Source of the DNA: Smallanthus sonchifolius
Lineage: Eukaryota > Streptophyta > Magnoliopsida > Asterales > Asteraceae
Direction of reading: 5' to 3'
Length of the DNA: 64,000 nt
Assembly: GCA_023525975.1 (NCBI GenBank)
Contig: CM042023.1
Span: forward strand, 19,331,501-19,395,500
The position numbers and the translations under genes are program-made. The notes under the pieces were generated by a model that had not been told where the DNA came from, searched no databases, and saw only the letters and a program-made list of their open reading frames with translations. This document shows, piece by piece, positions 34,088 to 46,337 of this stretch (the first letter of the stretch is position 1; each line of letters begins with the position of its first letter).

Positions 34088-34505
34088 CTAGCTTAGACCC
34101 CGTGTAATACACACGGGTGAAAAATATCAATATATAAATTTTTTAAAGTTTATTTATGTTTTTTATAGGTGTAAAAATATATTACTTTATATTAAAGATA
34201 TAAAACAAAATTCAAAATATGTAAAAAATAATATATAATTGGGTTTCGGAAATACGTCAATTACTATTTAATGTAATTTGACTTTCATTTACTATTTGAT
34301 TGAAAATAAAAATTACATAATTAGATTTCAAAGTTTTTTTTATAATAAAGGATAATTTAAAAATAAATATGTTTTATTAGTATATTATTAATTTATTAAA
34401 ATATATGGATGCATTTAATAAGAGAGAGGCGGGAAAACAATGATAAGATTGAATATGGTGACGACACGTGGCATACAAAAACCTTTCTTTATTATATAGG
34501 ATAGA
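34088..34505 (-). mobile_element. Helitron-like non-autonomous element
   Basis: Minus strand: host A then TCTATCCTATATAATAAAG; the end forms a CCCGTGTAATACACACGGG-type hairpin ending CTAG, then host T. It resembles the element at 27852-28288 over most of its length. Confidence 0.75.
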
Positions 34506-34822
34506 TTTATTTCATTTTATGAGTTAAATAATTTTTAAGTAAACTATAGAAATCATCTCTTTGTCATTATTATCCTTTTTAATAAAAATTTGCATCACGT
34601 TTCTTAGAATAGACGTTAGTTCAAATTTCAAAAGAAGACGTTAAATCTTGTGGGGTGGCATGTGGGTGTTACTTTATGGGCTGGCGGTTGGCATGTCGGC
34701 GGATCCAGACGTGAAGGATAAGCTTTCGTTACCAAAACAGAGAGGAGAGAGACACGTCCTTTCGTGGCTTTTCTTTTTGATACATTTATATATATCCTCT
34801 TCTTAAGTTTCTTTATTACATA
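34506..34822. other. Spacer between Helitron-like elements
   Basis: No gene or terminus recognised. A short non-AT-rich stretch lies near 34650-34760. Confidence 0.4.
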
Positions 34823-35190
34823 CTAGTTTAGATTTCGTGTATACACACGGGTGAAAAATATCAATAAATAAATTTTTTAAATCTTTATTTGTATATTTTA
34901 CATGTGTAAAAATGTATCATATACTAAGAATAGATAACAAAAGTCAAAATATGCAAAAACAAATATATAATTGAGTTTCGAAACTAAATTAAATACTATT
35001 TAATGTAATTTATTTTTTATTTATTATTTGATTGAAAATAAAAGTTAAATAATTAGAATTTCAAAGTTTTATAAGAGAATTTAAAATAATTGTATTTTAT
35101 TAGTATAATTAATATTTGTTTTAAATATATATTGTTGTCAAAAATAGAAGATGCATTTAATAAGAGAGAGTGGAAGGAAAAAAATGATGA
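34823..35190 (-). mobile_element. Truncated Helitron-like element
   Basis: Same CTAG-hairpin 3' end (at 34823 in plus coordinates) and body as the two previous elements. Similarity fades near 35190 before a TC start is reached, so the 5' end is missing or replaced. Confidence 0.6.
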
Positions 35191-35867
35191 GGGGTAATTG
35201 GGTCATCTTAAGTTAATTTAGTTACATATTTTTCTTTCCTAAAACCTATATATTACATATTTATCCAATTCATTTAAAATAACTTATTTTATTACCATTT
35301 TACCCTTAATGAACCAATTAAAATACTATTTACATACATATCCTTCCTAAATATTTGTGAGGGGCAATTGGGTCATCTTAAGTTAATTTAAAGTTAGGGG
35401 TTGTAGATATATGTAATTTAGAAGTTTAATAAGGGGAAATATATAAAAAAAACCTTTCTTTTTTACTTTTTTACTTTTGAGTTTTAATTTATAAGCATTT
35501 TGAGTTTGTTAATTCTTACTTCTCATTTTTATATTTTCAATTTTAGTTTATTTTATCGATTTGGATAGGGTTTTGACTATTATTATTATTTTTTTTAAAT
35601 TGTTAGAACCTGTTACAAGAAAATTAATGAGATCTAAACAATAATTTGTTAATTAATGACAAGGGTGTTCATGGTTTGGTTTAAAACATTGAAACCGTCA
35701 AAGTCGATCATCGGTTTGGTTTCACGGTCGGTTTTTTCCATTAACTTTCGGTCGATAGGTTTTAAAATTTTCAAACCGTGATGCAATTTTTTTAATGAAA
35801 TTCTTTAAAAATGTTTGTTTTTAAAATGCAATAAAAAATATAATTTATATTTAATATGTTATATATA
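35191..35867. other. Intergenic with a dispersed repeat pair
   Basis: The words 'gaggggnaattgggtcatcttaagttaattta' occur at about 35189 and 35351, bracketing a short segment. A purine/pyrimidine-rich block with 'aaccgtc...cggttt' lies near 35680-35780. No gene. Confidence 0.4.
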
Positions 35868-37266
35868 TCCCTATTCTAATAAAATACTAAATACTGTGTC
35901 ACTTGTCAACATCACATTCATCCTCACACCCATTTTCCCCCAAAAACCACATTTACATCCACTGTTCAATATTTCTATATTTAGCTTAATTTTTTTTAAA
36001 AAATTATATAAATAAACATTTTACCAAATCAATTCATCATTATTACCATTGACTCAATTTTTTTTAAAACTATCATCAAAAGTGAATTTTTTTAAAAAAT
36101 AAAAAATTGGAGATTTAAAAAAACGAGTTTTTAAAGTTTCATTATTAAAAAAATGAGTTTTTAAAATGTTATTATTAAAAGAGAAAGATTTTTTTATTTT
36201 ACATAAAAAATTTAAAAATACTACTTTTGTATTTTAAAAATAAATGTGTGTTAGAATAAAGTTTACTAATATTTAATTTGTAGTTTTTTAATTAAGTTTG
36301 ATATTTATAAATAAATTTTTTATTTCGATTTGTAAATTTTAATAGTTATTTTTTAATTAAAATTAAGAAATTTATAAATACTTTTTTTAAAAGTGTATTA
36401 TACTTTAAACTTTAGTTTTTATTTAAATGACGAGATCTTTTTTTCAAAAAAAATATGTTTGGTTTCAATTCTAATTTATTAGTTTTAATTTTTTTCATAT
36501 TTAATTTTGGGTTTTTAAATTTAAATTATGGCGATATACTATTGAGTTAGATTTTTAAATTTTAGAGTTTTAAAATTTGAATTTAAAACACGATAGATTG
36601 TTGAAATTTAAAGTTTATTTGTATTTTTTGTTTTATTTCAAATGGGAGATTAAATATTAAAATTTAGCAAGATTTTCCGTATAATAGGCGAGATCTAAAA
36701 ATAATTAATTTAACTTTGATACGTAAATTTAATTACAAGTTAAATATTTGTAATATATTACAACATCAAAGTTAAAGTTTTTACAAAAAAATTGAAAGAG
36801 TTTAAAAAACTAATAAAATTGAGAAACAAAGTATGCAAGGAAATCGTTGACCAATTTTGTGACCTTTTGTGACCTTTTTTTATAACAGTTTTGTCTATTT
36901 TGTGTTTTCAGTCATTGAGGAAAAGAAACTCTATTCTTCGTTGCATTTAGTTGGTGTTAAACATGAAAAAGTTACCAATACCACGTCAAATGTTGTATAC
37001 AATTAAGTATTTTCAAATTTGTAAATCATCATTGTAAGGTTTCATTTGACATATAATTTAATGTATTGTAAAAAGTACACCACTTATAAATTGTATTTTC
37101 ATGTATTTTTTTGATGTTTTGATTACTCTTATCCATATAATCTTAACATTTAATAAAATAAAAAAATTACCAATACAATATCAAATTTGTATAAAAAGAG
37201 GTGTTAAAATATGTATCATCATAATCTTAATATTTCATCTCGTGTAACACATGGGGTTAAAGCTAG
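35868..37266 (+). mobile_element. Possible longer Helitron-like element
   Basis: Host A then TCCCTATTCTAATAAAATA at 35868. The 3' end is a CGTGTAACACATG stem followed by GGGTTAAAG and CTAG, then host T, at 37266. About 1.4 kb of AT-rich filler with no helicase. Ends resemble the smaller Helitron-like elements in opposite orientation. Confidence 0.5.
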
Positions 37267-37409
37267 TATATTTATATAGTAATAATTATTATATATAAAA
37301 GTATGATAAAATAATTAAATAATATATATTATATTATATAAAAATTTATTTATATATATAAAAAAATTGTAAAACTACATAAATAAATTAATATTTGTAG
37401 TTAAAAGAT

Positions 37410-37636
37410 GACAAAAACACAGAATACGTCTTTTAAGTTTAAAATTAGATAAATAGTCATTTAGGGGTAGAAAGACTAAAATGCCCTTAACTTAACAGAA
37501 AAATTTAACATCACTTAGTGTAAATGATGAAATCTGTTACAAAAAGTATACATATAGGATTTCCAACGTGTTTTTTGAAGATAAATGATGAAACCTGTAA
37601 TTTCGTATAAACGTAAAAGATGTTTTCTGTAATTTA
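37410..37636. mobile_element. MULE-type MITE remnant
   Basis: Imperfect inverted ends (ACAGAATACGTCTTTTAAG and, from the right, ACAGAAAACATCTTTTACG) resemble the termini of the MULE at 44777-46337. Confidence 0.45.
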
Positions 37637-37734
37637 GTTTAATTTTAAATAACTATAGCCGAATCCATTCTAACTTTGAATCATTATTTAACCCGACCTG
37701 ACTTGCACGTTTTTACCCGACGTAATTCTTTTTT

Positions 37735-38535
37735 CTTTTTTGAATGGCAACAATTATATATATAAATATATAGACTCCTGCAAGAAGCTGAGAAAACAGC
37801 AAAAGAACAGATTACAAGAGATCATTGATATCAAAATCTAACCATTTCTCCCAAAACAAGGGAATGACATTTAGATCTATTCTTAAACCACGCGTATGAA
37901 TCTTCTTTGATCAGCTCCACCATCTTCGGGATTGGGATATTATTCCCGTTAAAACTCCTTATTCCGGCTCATCCAAATCCTCCAAATCGAAGCAAAGCCC
38001 ACCATAAACACCATCTTCTTCCATATCTTTGAACCGGATTGATTGGAAAGAACAGAGAAAACGTCATTCATGGAGTTTAACTGAGAGGGCATGCTAACCT
38101 TGATCCACACGAAAACGTGCCACCAAACACACCGAGACACCAAGCAGTTGACGAAAATGATGCGGAAATGCAATCAAAAGGCTCAAATAGCTCAATGATT
38201 AAATCAAAGCTTAAATCGAACCGAATGGTTCAAGAAACCTCAAAGGTGTCTTTACAATAATCAAAACTCAAAAACTTCCTAAACAATAATCCATAGATCA
38301 TATTTTATAGTTGTGAATCATAAATTAAATAGGAAACTAAATAAAAAATTAGGAAATTAAAATTCATATAAATAAAAGATATTGAAGTGATTTCTTCCAA
38401 ATAAATATCTTTTATCCAACTTTAACGGGTCTTTCAAGGGTATAGTTTGATACGGGTTTGGGTTCAATTAAACCGGATGCTCCTGCATCAGAAAATGTGA
38501 TCAGTCGGCTGACTGGATTTGAGTTTTTAGAAAAA
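37735..38535 (-). pseudogene. LINE ORF2 3' end, interrupted by a solo LTR
   Basis: Minus-strand translation gives the last part of a LINE zf-RVT region: PTDHIF (right of the solo LTR) continuing VNCLVSRCVWWHVFVW and, downstream, the typical IWRIWMSRNKEF and WFKNRSK tail. The 5' side is truncated near 38535. The solo LTR at 38158-38490 splits the sequence between IF and VN. Confidence 0.7.
38158..38490 (-). mobile_element. Solo LTR related to the TRIM family
   Basis: TGATGCGG...CTGCATCA ends with a perfect duplication GAAAA (38153-38157, 38491-38495). Its length (333 bp), its 'ctcaaatagctca' start and its 'ggatgctcc' end match the layout of the TRIM LTRs at 30379 and 31220, so it is probably a related subfamily. 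Confidence 0.8.
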
Positions 38536-38629
38536 GATTTATAATTATATTACATTTTAATTAAAATAAATAAAAATAATCCATTTTTTGGAGTTGACAA
38601 AAGCATTTCGCTGCTACCTCCAAAAAGAA

Positions 38630-38637
38630 GAATATTC
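38630..38637. promoter_or_regulatory. P1BS (PHR1-binding site) upstream of SPX gene
   Basis: GAATATTC fits the palindromic consensus GNATATNC and lies 179 bases before the SPX ATG. PHR-family MYB factors bind this motif in phosphate-starvation genes. One site in AT-rich DNA could be chance; the gene context raises the odds. Confidence 0.5.
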
Positions 38638-38815
38638 CTACATCCATTACAACTTCTCATTCCAATTCCTATTCCGATTCGACTCCAACCCATATCTCCT
38701 CCGCTAAATGCCCATTGGAATCTGAACAACTCAAATCCATACAGATGACCATCTCCTAAATTTCCTCACCTTAATCACCACATCCATGTCTGTGTAAGCA
38801 GAATTCGATCGGGTG

Positions 38816-41653
38816 ATGAAATTCGGGAAGGAATTCGGTATTCATCTGGAGCAAACCCTACCTGAATGGAGAGACAAATACTTGTGTTACAAGCTCCTCA
38901 AGAGCTTCCTTAAGCACATCCCTAATCCCGCCCCCGGTGACGACGATCACCATCCTCTTCCTCCTCCGCCCGACGCCGCCGTTGATCGCAACTTCCCTCC
39001 CTTGCCGCCGCACTTGGCCGATCTACAGGAGTGGTTCGTTAGGGTTTTAGAAGAAGAAATTGAGAAGTTTAATGACTTCTATGTTGATAAGGAGGAAGAA
39101 TTCGTCATCCGATTTAAGGTATCGATTATTGTTTGTTCATTGTTGTTGATTATTGTTAATAGTTTAGGTTTTATTGAGTTTATGATACGGACTTAAATCT
39201 ATATGTAACAATGATACTTTGATCAATCTGAATAGAAATTGAACTGCTGGCTTTTAGATTATGTGTTACAATGACTCTACAACTTGGTTTTGAAAAGCCA
39301 GAAGCGATCAAGCGCACCGAGGGGACATGGTCTAAAATTGAGTAGTAAAACGTAAAAGCGCACTGTTTATCGTACGCGAGACGCAATTTATTATATAATT
39401 TTTTTATATTTTTCTCATAGGTTTCTAGGATTCTAGCATCATTTGCTCAAAATTTAGACACAAATAAGCTCTAAATATATGGTTTAATATCTAAATAACC
39501 TACATGTACAACATTCTGAAGTACAAATCCAGCCCCGTACAAAAAGCGCGCCTCACCACTGCGCCTTATGCTAATTTTTGGTTTGAAAAGGCGTCTCACC
39601 TACGCCTTTTGTACATGACTCGCCTTGCCTACACAAAAGCGCCAGGACATGCCCCTCAGGCGCACTTTTTAAAACCAAGCTCTATAAGAATCAACATAAC
39701 GAAGAAAGAATTTTAATGAGTAATGATGATAATTCTCTTCTTGGAATTGAAACTGTCATAATGTATCTATATGTTATATTATATAAAATGTGAATAAACT
39801 ATTTTCATGTTTGGAGGATGAATATGGAGTTTGTTTTTGTGCTTTAAACCTTCAAATGTAAAGCAGAAGCTCGTGTTTGAAGCTTGATTTCAAATCTTAA
39901 ACTCCATGCCCCAAATACTGCTTGAAGGAAAGCACCACAAGTACCAATTGTCTGAAAAGTTGTTCTTTTTGGGCAAGATAATATAAGTGAAAGTTTGGCT
40001 TAATTACTCTGGTAGAGTAGCTGAGTGGTGAAATAGATCTTGTTAGCTTCTGGGAGGCAGGTACAATGATGATGATGATGATATGATTATTTGTTCCCTG
40101 TAGGCTGCTTAGAATCTATGGACTGATAGTGTGGGTGAACTAGTTTTTTTTTCCTTGAAGAATGAATACTCAACTGTCATCTACCTACACACTCATTTTG
40201 ATGAATTCAGAATCATAGTTGTCGTGATGATAATCTCTCTTACAGACCCTTCAGAAACTGAATTTACCTGTATTTGATGGCACAGTTTAAGCTAAATTGG
40301 ATGGTGTGTGTTTTTTCTGCTGGCTTTTCCTATTTTTTATTTGTTAGTTTATTGATGTCTCATGTAATTTGAACTTCTAAACAATTAGCGTCGTGCTTGT
40401 TTCATAACTTCTTGAATTAATCAGGAGTTAAAGGAAAGAATTGAGCTAGTGAAGGAGAAAAGCTGGAAAGATGGAAACTTTTCATCAGAAAGTGAGTTCA
40501 GTGATGAGATGATGGCGATACGCAAAGACTTTGTCACAATCCATGGGGAGATGGTGCTTCTCAAAAACTATAGCTCCTTAAATTTTGCAGGTACCACAGT
40601 TTTAACTTCAAAATATTTGTCCTCCAATATTTCATAAGGCATTTTCCACTGTTTCAAAAGCTACATCTTCCTTAAACGTTACAAGAATGCCAGTTTTCTT
40701 CTATAAAATGTCGTTTGAGTAGAGATGGTAAAGTGGATGGGTTAGGTGTGTTGGGTAACGGTCAAAATGGGTAATTTTCTGTTCAGATCTGGTTGATAAA
40801 AACACTTTTTGCTTAAAACTTTCAACTTTTTTTATAAATAATTACTGTGTCTAATATGATTAGAAAAATTACATTATCCCAATAATTATCTAATTTAGGA
40901 GGTTTCATGCATTAAAAATACACAGCGACCAACTTTTGATCCATTCGACCAGTTTCTTTAAAGCTATATGTTCACCTGTTTGATTTGTTAGAGATAAAAC
41001 ATACCCGAATCGACCCATTCGTAAGTAAATGGATTGAAATTGACCTCTCTGGTTTTAAGTTTCCTTGTAAGTTCAGAGGTGGACATATGCCCAATATTAT
41101 GTATGTGTGTACACGCACTAAACTTTTTTTGTTATTTAAAAAGACGAATTATTATGTACCTACTCTGAATTCCTGGATCTGCCACTGCTTGTAATACTGT
41201 GTCCCTTGCTTTTACTCATCAGGGATTATAAAAATTTTGAAGAAGTATGACAAAAGGACCGGGGGATTATTGCGTGTACATTTTACACAACTTACCCTTC
41301 GTCAACCTTTTTTCACAACCGAACCTCTTACTAGATTGGTCCATGAATGTGAGGAAAATCTTGAAGTTCTTTTCCCTTTAGAGGCTGAAGTAGTTGAATC
41401 ATCTAGCAAACTTGATGCTGAAAATATAATAACCACATCAATTGAGGTAGAAACTTCAGATGTATATAGAAGAACAATAGATGCAATGAGAACAATAAAG
41501 GGTCTAAAAAAGGAAAGTTCAACCTCAAATCCGCTTTCGTTTGCATCTATTTTTGGCAACCAGGATATCGACACGGGTGCTATAACTAATGAAGACTCGC
41601 CTACGAACTCATCATCTTCTTTTCAGGATGCAAAGGGAACGGGATCGGGGTGA
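38816..41653 (+). CDS. SPX4: SPX-domain protein, SPX4-like (phosphate sensing)
   Basis: Three exons: 38816-39118, 40425-40590 and 41223-41653, all with GT-AG introns in phase; 299 aa. Stand-alone SPX proteins bind inositol pyrophosphates and in that state sequester PHR transcription factors, repressing phosphate-starvation genes. The N-terminus is canonical (MKFGKEF, then LPEWRDKYLCYKLLKSFLK, residues 15-33), with Tyr25, Lys26 and Lys29 in the ligand-binding helix. A Pro/Asp-rich insert follows at about 36-65. KILKKYDKRTGG at 160-171 supplies the second basic cluster, then PFFTTEPLTRLV. The C-terminal tail is acidic and Ser-rich with NPLSFASIF, which is why I favour SPX4 over SPX1-3. A GTG three bases upstream of the ATG is not the start. 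Confidence 0.92.
39283..39679. mobile_element. hAT-like MITE in SPX intron 1
   Basis: Inverted termini CTTGGTTTTGAAAAG / CTTTTTAAAACCAAG with an 8-bp duplication CTCTACAA / CTCTATAA (39275-39282, 39680-39687, one mismatch). Interior has scattered GCGC words. Confidence 0.75.
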
Positions 41654-42291
41654 TCAACTTATGATAGATACTTGTAGGTATTTGGTTTCGTTTATATAAT
41701 TTGTTTTTTGCATTATATTTTTCTTGTTTTTTTGGAAACATTGGAATTTCAGAACAATGATTTTGTACAACTATGTGTCTTTTTTCTTATGTGTCAAGAG
41801 AATCTGATTAGCTTCTTGTATCATATTTGAATCTTAAAAGTTCTATTTCTTGGTTTTCTGCTTCTATTGGTTTCTGTCATAACTTCTTGAGACCACCTGC
41901 CCGGCGTAAGCTACAATTTACCTGATCCTGTTTGTTAATAGGATACTGGCGGATCTATTAAGTTTTCCGGTACCGAGTTCCCATGGTTAAAAAGGTCATA
42001 TTTGAATTTTTTTAATTCTCAACTTGGGTTGAAGTGTGCCCCATGTGTGCATAGCTTTTTTTTCCTTCTCTTGCCTTCACGTTCTAATATTTAAATAGTG
42101 ACTAAGTTAAAAATCTTTTATGTAAAATTATTTTGAACAGATTTAGTAATAATATTATTAAATATTAAAAAAAATGTATTGGAACTAAAATCATAAATAA
42201 ATGCTGAAAAAGTTTATTCTAATAATTTAATATCGCCTAAAAGAAACTTATGTTCGAGCAAGCACATGAAATGAAACTTTTATAAAATATA
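41654..42291. other. SPX 3' flank
   Basis: Likely 3' UTR to about 41850, then unremarkable AT-rich DNA. Confidence 0.45.
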
Positions 42292-42495
42292 GAGTAAATT
42301 ACTATTTGAGTCTCTGAGTTTGTCAAGTTTAACCATCTGAGTCACTTATGTTTTAAAATCTTGATTTGCATCCTTACTTTTCATTTTCTTAACCATTTGA
42401 GTCCAGATGGTTGACGCTGTTAGAGGTAACTGTTAACTTTTTCTAAAATGACCAAAACACACTCGGGGACTCAAATGGTTAAAAATACCTTTATT
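42292..42495. mobile_element. MITE with TTGAGTC ends
   Basis: Left end GAGTAAATTACTATTTGAG and an inverted ATTTGAGTCCCCGAG-type right end near 42470-42490. The element is AT-rich between the ends and non-coding. Confidence 0.4.
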
Positions 42496-42529
42496 TTTGT
42501 TGTTTTTATTAGGAGTCTCCGCTTGCCGT

Positions 42530-43010
42530 TGATGCAACTCGTGTGAACATCTGGCATGCCACGAACCTAACACGAAGTTCATTGGTTTGGGTTTAGTATA
42601 AACAAGTTCAAGTCAACCTGACGGGTTCACGGGTTGACCCATTTAACCCGTTTTTTTAATTATGTTTTATGTCATAAATTAAACTAGTTGCATATTTTAG
42701 GTTCAAATTTAAAGTTAAAAAAGAAATTGACATAATATTCTATAATTTAAACGTAAGTATTCTATATACATATGTGTTTTTGGTCATAAATTTGTAAGTT
42801 TAAAGTATTAATATGTAGAAAAAATAAAAATAAAAAACGGGTTAAATGGGTCGTGTTTGTGTCAACCTGCGAATATTCATGTCATGTTTGGGCTCATATG
42901 TCTAACATGATTTTAGGGTTCGTATCGTGTTCAGATCCATGTCAAATTTTCAGATTAGTGTCGGGTCGGAACCGTTAACCCACGAACACGACCCGTTTAG
43001 CAGCCCTAAT
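42530..43010. mobile_element. hAT-like non-autonomous remnant
   Basis: Packed with ACCCGTTTAACCCG / CGGGTTAAATGGGTCG words on both strands and ending in CCGTTTAGCAGCCCTAA, like hAT subterminal repeats. A clear target duplication was not found. Confidence 0.45.
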
Positions 43011-43208
43011 GCCAACTATCATTGATTTGAACGCAGGTGCATCATAACAGGCAATGGAGGTGCACCCTAGGGTGCCCATGCAGACCATTTGGGAGGGTGG
43101 TTTTTGCATATACATACATGGATTCACGTATCAAGCACCATGGCTGGAATAATTGGGGCAAAGTTGAAAATGAAAGAAGCGCTTTTCAATCATCACATGC
43201 ACTTTTTC

Positions 43209-43248
<40 letters not shown>

Positions 43249-43770
43249 TTTATTATCTAAGGCTGTTTGATAAATAAAATGTCTAATAAAAACGGTTCCT
43301 TTAATCAAAATCAATGATCCATCATGGTCGTGGAAGTCCCCGAGCACCATGTTTAAGCTCGTATTCTCGTGGAATCAAAATTGGTTGCCGGAGTCATTTT
43401 ACGTGTGTTAATATAGTGGTTTTCCGGCAACGATATCAAGAAAATTACCGGAGTTAGCTTGTCAATGATGTTATAGAAAAATGTTGGTAGCTTAAAGGAT
43501 GTTTGAACAAGTAGATAACCTTTTCACACATAGTGTTTAAAATTTTATATTAATTATGGTTTTAAAAGTTATACAACTTTAGTATTTTAATTTTTTGCTC
43601 AGTTTAAAAAATAAAGAATACGTTAAATTAAATAATATAAATTATATCTGATTTCAAAAACATATTCTATCACTAGTATATTTTGACATTACTAAACACC
43701 ACAGAATGTATTCTCTTGTGGCCTTAATATATATATTTTAGACTAGAATATGTTTTTTTAATAATAACTA
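43011..43770. other. Intergenic with ATT microsatellite
   Basis: A TTA trinucleotide run lies at 43211-43248. Nothing else is recognised. Confidence 0.5.
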
Positions 43771-44656
43771 GAATGGTGTCCACGCGCGTTACGGCGTGTT
43801 AAACCGCGAAAGAAACTAACGTTCTCAAAAGCTTATAAAATAAAGTAATAGAAAACTGATGGGTAAAAAAGTTATCAACGCGTTGCAATTAAACAGCTAG
43901 CTAGTAATATTCAAAAAAAATTTATAAAAAAAATGAAACTATAACAAATTCGTTAAAAAAATTATCCGTTAAAAAATAGAAAAAGAAAACAAAACCGTTT
44001 AAAAAAAATAAAAAGTAAAAAAAAATTCATAACGATATTGTACACACAAGTGATTAGATAACTTGTACACTATCACGCGCAACTCCGTTAGCATTGTGTG
44101 TGTTACACGGGCTCCGCAGCGGGTTCAAAACGCAGATAACAATAAGCAGGGCGCAACGGTATATTAGTACACACGCGCGAAAAATATGCATGTCAAAATA
44201 TTGAAAACGGTAGAAAAAAAATAGAAGTAAAAACAAAAGAAATAAAACATCTAAGGAAAATAGTAAAAAATATATATATAAAAAATAAGTTTATTAAAGT
44301 TCAGGGGTTGTATGATAACTTTATTAAAGGTCAGGGGTAACAATGTAAACTGACTAAAAGAAAAAGAAAAAAACAACTTAATTAAACTGCAGGGGTCAAA
44401 GTGTAAATTATAGAAAAAGACAAACTCACTTAATGCTTTAAGGACTTGTACTTTATGCATCATGTATTCTCATTATGGGTTTTGTAAGTATTTAAATATT
44501 GTAGTACATACGACATCCGGTCATAACCATATATTAGTAGACAAACTAGTATCGATGGAGTGTCGGATATGTAAATAACACATAAAAATTTTAGATACAT
44601 ATGTGGACACACCCGGCATCTTCTGCATCAAGCTTCTAGCTATTCAAGCTTTTTAT
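43771..44656. other. Unclassified repeat-like DNA
   Basis: Starts with ACTAGAATGGTGTCCACGCG, followed by short GC-rich islands near 43860 and 44080-44180 separated by A-rich DNA. Three diverged 'aggggt' segments lie at 44298-44400. It looks like decayed transposon sequence; no class can be defended. Confidence 0.35.
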
Positions 44657-44776
44657 CAATGTTTTCAGAACCGGACCGGACAGCGAACCGTCGTCTTAGA
44701 GGTCCACCGGTCGGACCGGATGACGTCATAAATAATATAAAAATTAAAACTATGTATATAGATACAAAATATAAAA

Positions 44777-44987
44777 GAGTAAATTACAGAAATCGTCCTT
44801 TATGTTTATACCATTTTTCACTGTATGTCCTTTAGCCTAAAAAATGTCATAGATCATCCTTTACGTTTACAAATCTTGCACGTTACGTCATTTGCCCCTA
44901 ACCCAGTTAAATTTCTCAGTTAAGTCTGATCATGTGCAAGGCACATGAGGGCACTTTTGTCATTTTACCCATTTAAATAAAAACATA

Positions 44988-45023
<36 letters not shown>

Positions 45024-46337
45024 TCTCTCTACCATCGTTGACACTGTAAGAGCCCCGCCACCACTGAATGGTAGCGACCTCCCCGATCTCCACCATCGCC
45101 ACCACAGCTCCGCCATCACCAAACAAACACCATCGGAGAGGGAGAGAAAGAGATATATCGAGAGGAATGGGGTGGTGCACCATCGTGAGTTTCAGGTGAA
45201 GATCGCGTTGACCAGATCTGTTCACATATCATAAAATCGAGGGAGGCGGTGGTTGAAGATAGGGTGAAAGGGGTTGGCGGCTAGGGTTCCGCCGTGGCAG
45301 GCAGCGGTGACGGCGAAGGGCTCAAGTTCAGGCTAACAGGAATGGTTGTGAGATGAAGATAACGACTGTGGCCTTATCCCGTTTAGGGTCTCTGGGGATG
45401 AACTTCTGGTTGTGGGTGGATAACGAGGACCCGAGGGTGAAGCCATTGTTCTTAACTCATGGAACCCTAACTCGGGTGTTAAAAATGGAGTCTTGGATTG
45501 GAAGGTTCTTGGGGCCAAGGAGCATGCTGGTGTCTTTGTTTACAATTGTGTTGTCATGGGTTCTTGAAGCCCTAATTAATCAGAGTCTGTATGAACAACA
45601 CGATCATCCCCAAATTCGACCTCTATGAACACCAATAGTCTGTATCAATTGTAGGTTTTCACAATCAGATCTGTTAATACTCTTCATGTTCTTCAAATTA
45701 GTCTCGTTTGACTAATTTCGTGGTCAATTTTAGGATTATGTTTGTCTAGAGCATAATTTCGTTGTCAATTTTGTGTTTTTGTTGATAAATTTCTAACCTA
45801 AAAGCTATTTTATTTGAATTTTTGATTTTGTTAATGGAGAAAATTGACAAGAGTACATCAGATTTGTTTTTAAGATGGGGAAATAAGAAGAGACTCAGAT
45901 GTGTGAGAGTCGGAGACGCCGGCTCGCCGAAAAACCAGAAATTTCAACCAATTTCATGCAAATCAGATGTGAATTTGTTGGTGGTTGCGAAGATGATGGT
46001 GGTTCTCATGGTTGCCGGAGGTTGGGGTGGTGGTGGTGGTTGGCTACTGGTAGTGGTGGAGAAAATGTTGAAAGAAAGTGAAGAGAGTGAGGAGAGAGGG
46101 AGTGTGAGAGAGATTATATTTTAATTTTTTTGTTCTTTTATATAAATAGGTAAAAAGACCAAAGTACCCTAATGTGCATTGTACATGACCATACTTAATG
46201 AAAAAAATTTAACTGGGTTAGGGGCAAAGGACGTAACATGTAAGATTTGTGAACGTAAAAGATGATCTATGACATTTTTAGGCTAAAGGACATACAGTGA
46301 AAAATTGTATAAACATAAAGGACGATTTCTGTAATAT
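44777..46337. mobile_element. MULE-like element with ~200-bp inverted repeats
   Basis: The left terminus (44777-44985) and the inverted right terminus (46145-46337) match closely over about 190 bases, beginning near ATTACAGAAATCGTCC. A long-TIR layout like this is typical of Mutator-type elements; an imperfect ACAAAATAT-like duplication may flank it. The interior includes CCACC/GGTGG-rich sequence, a TA run (44993-45021) and a 91-codon ORF (45353-45628) with no recognised domain. Confidence 0.8.
44993..45021. repeat. TA microsatellite
   Basis: Perfect TA run inside the MULE beside the left terminal repeat. Confidence 0.9.

Noticed and set aside
38813..38815. GTG as the SPX start codon
   Set aside because: The ATG at 38816 gives exactly the family start MKFGKEF.
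43037..43277. Two ORFs ending in poly-Leu or poly-Tyr
   Set aside because: Translation of the TTA microsatellite.
45353..45628. 91-codon ORF as a host gene
   Set aside because: Inside a MULE with clear inverted repeats, no domain recognised, no splice or promoter context.
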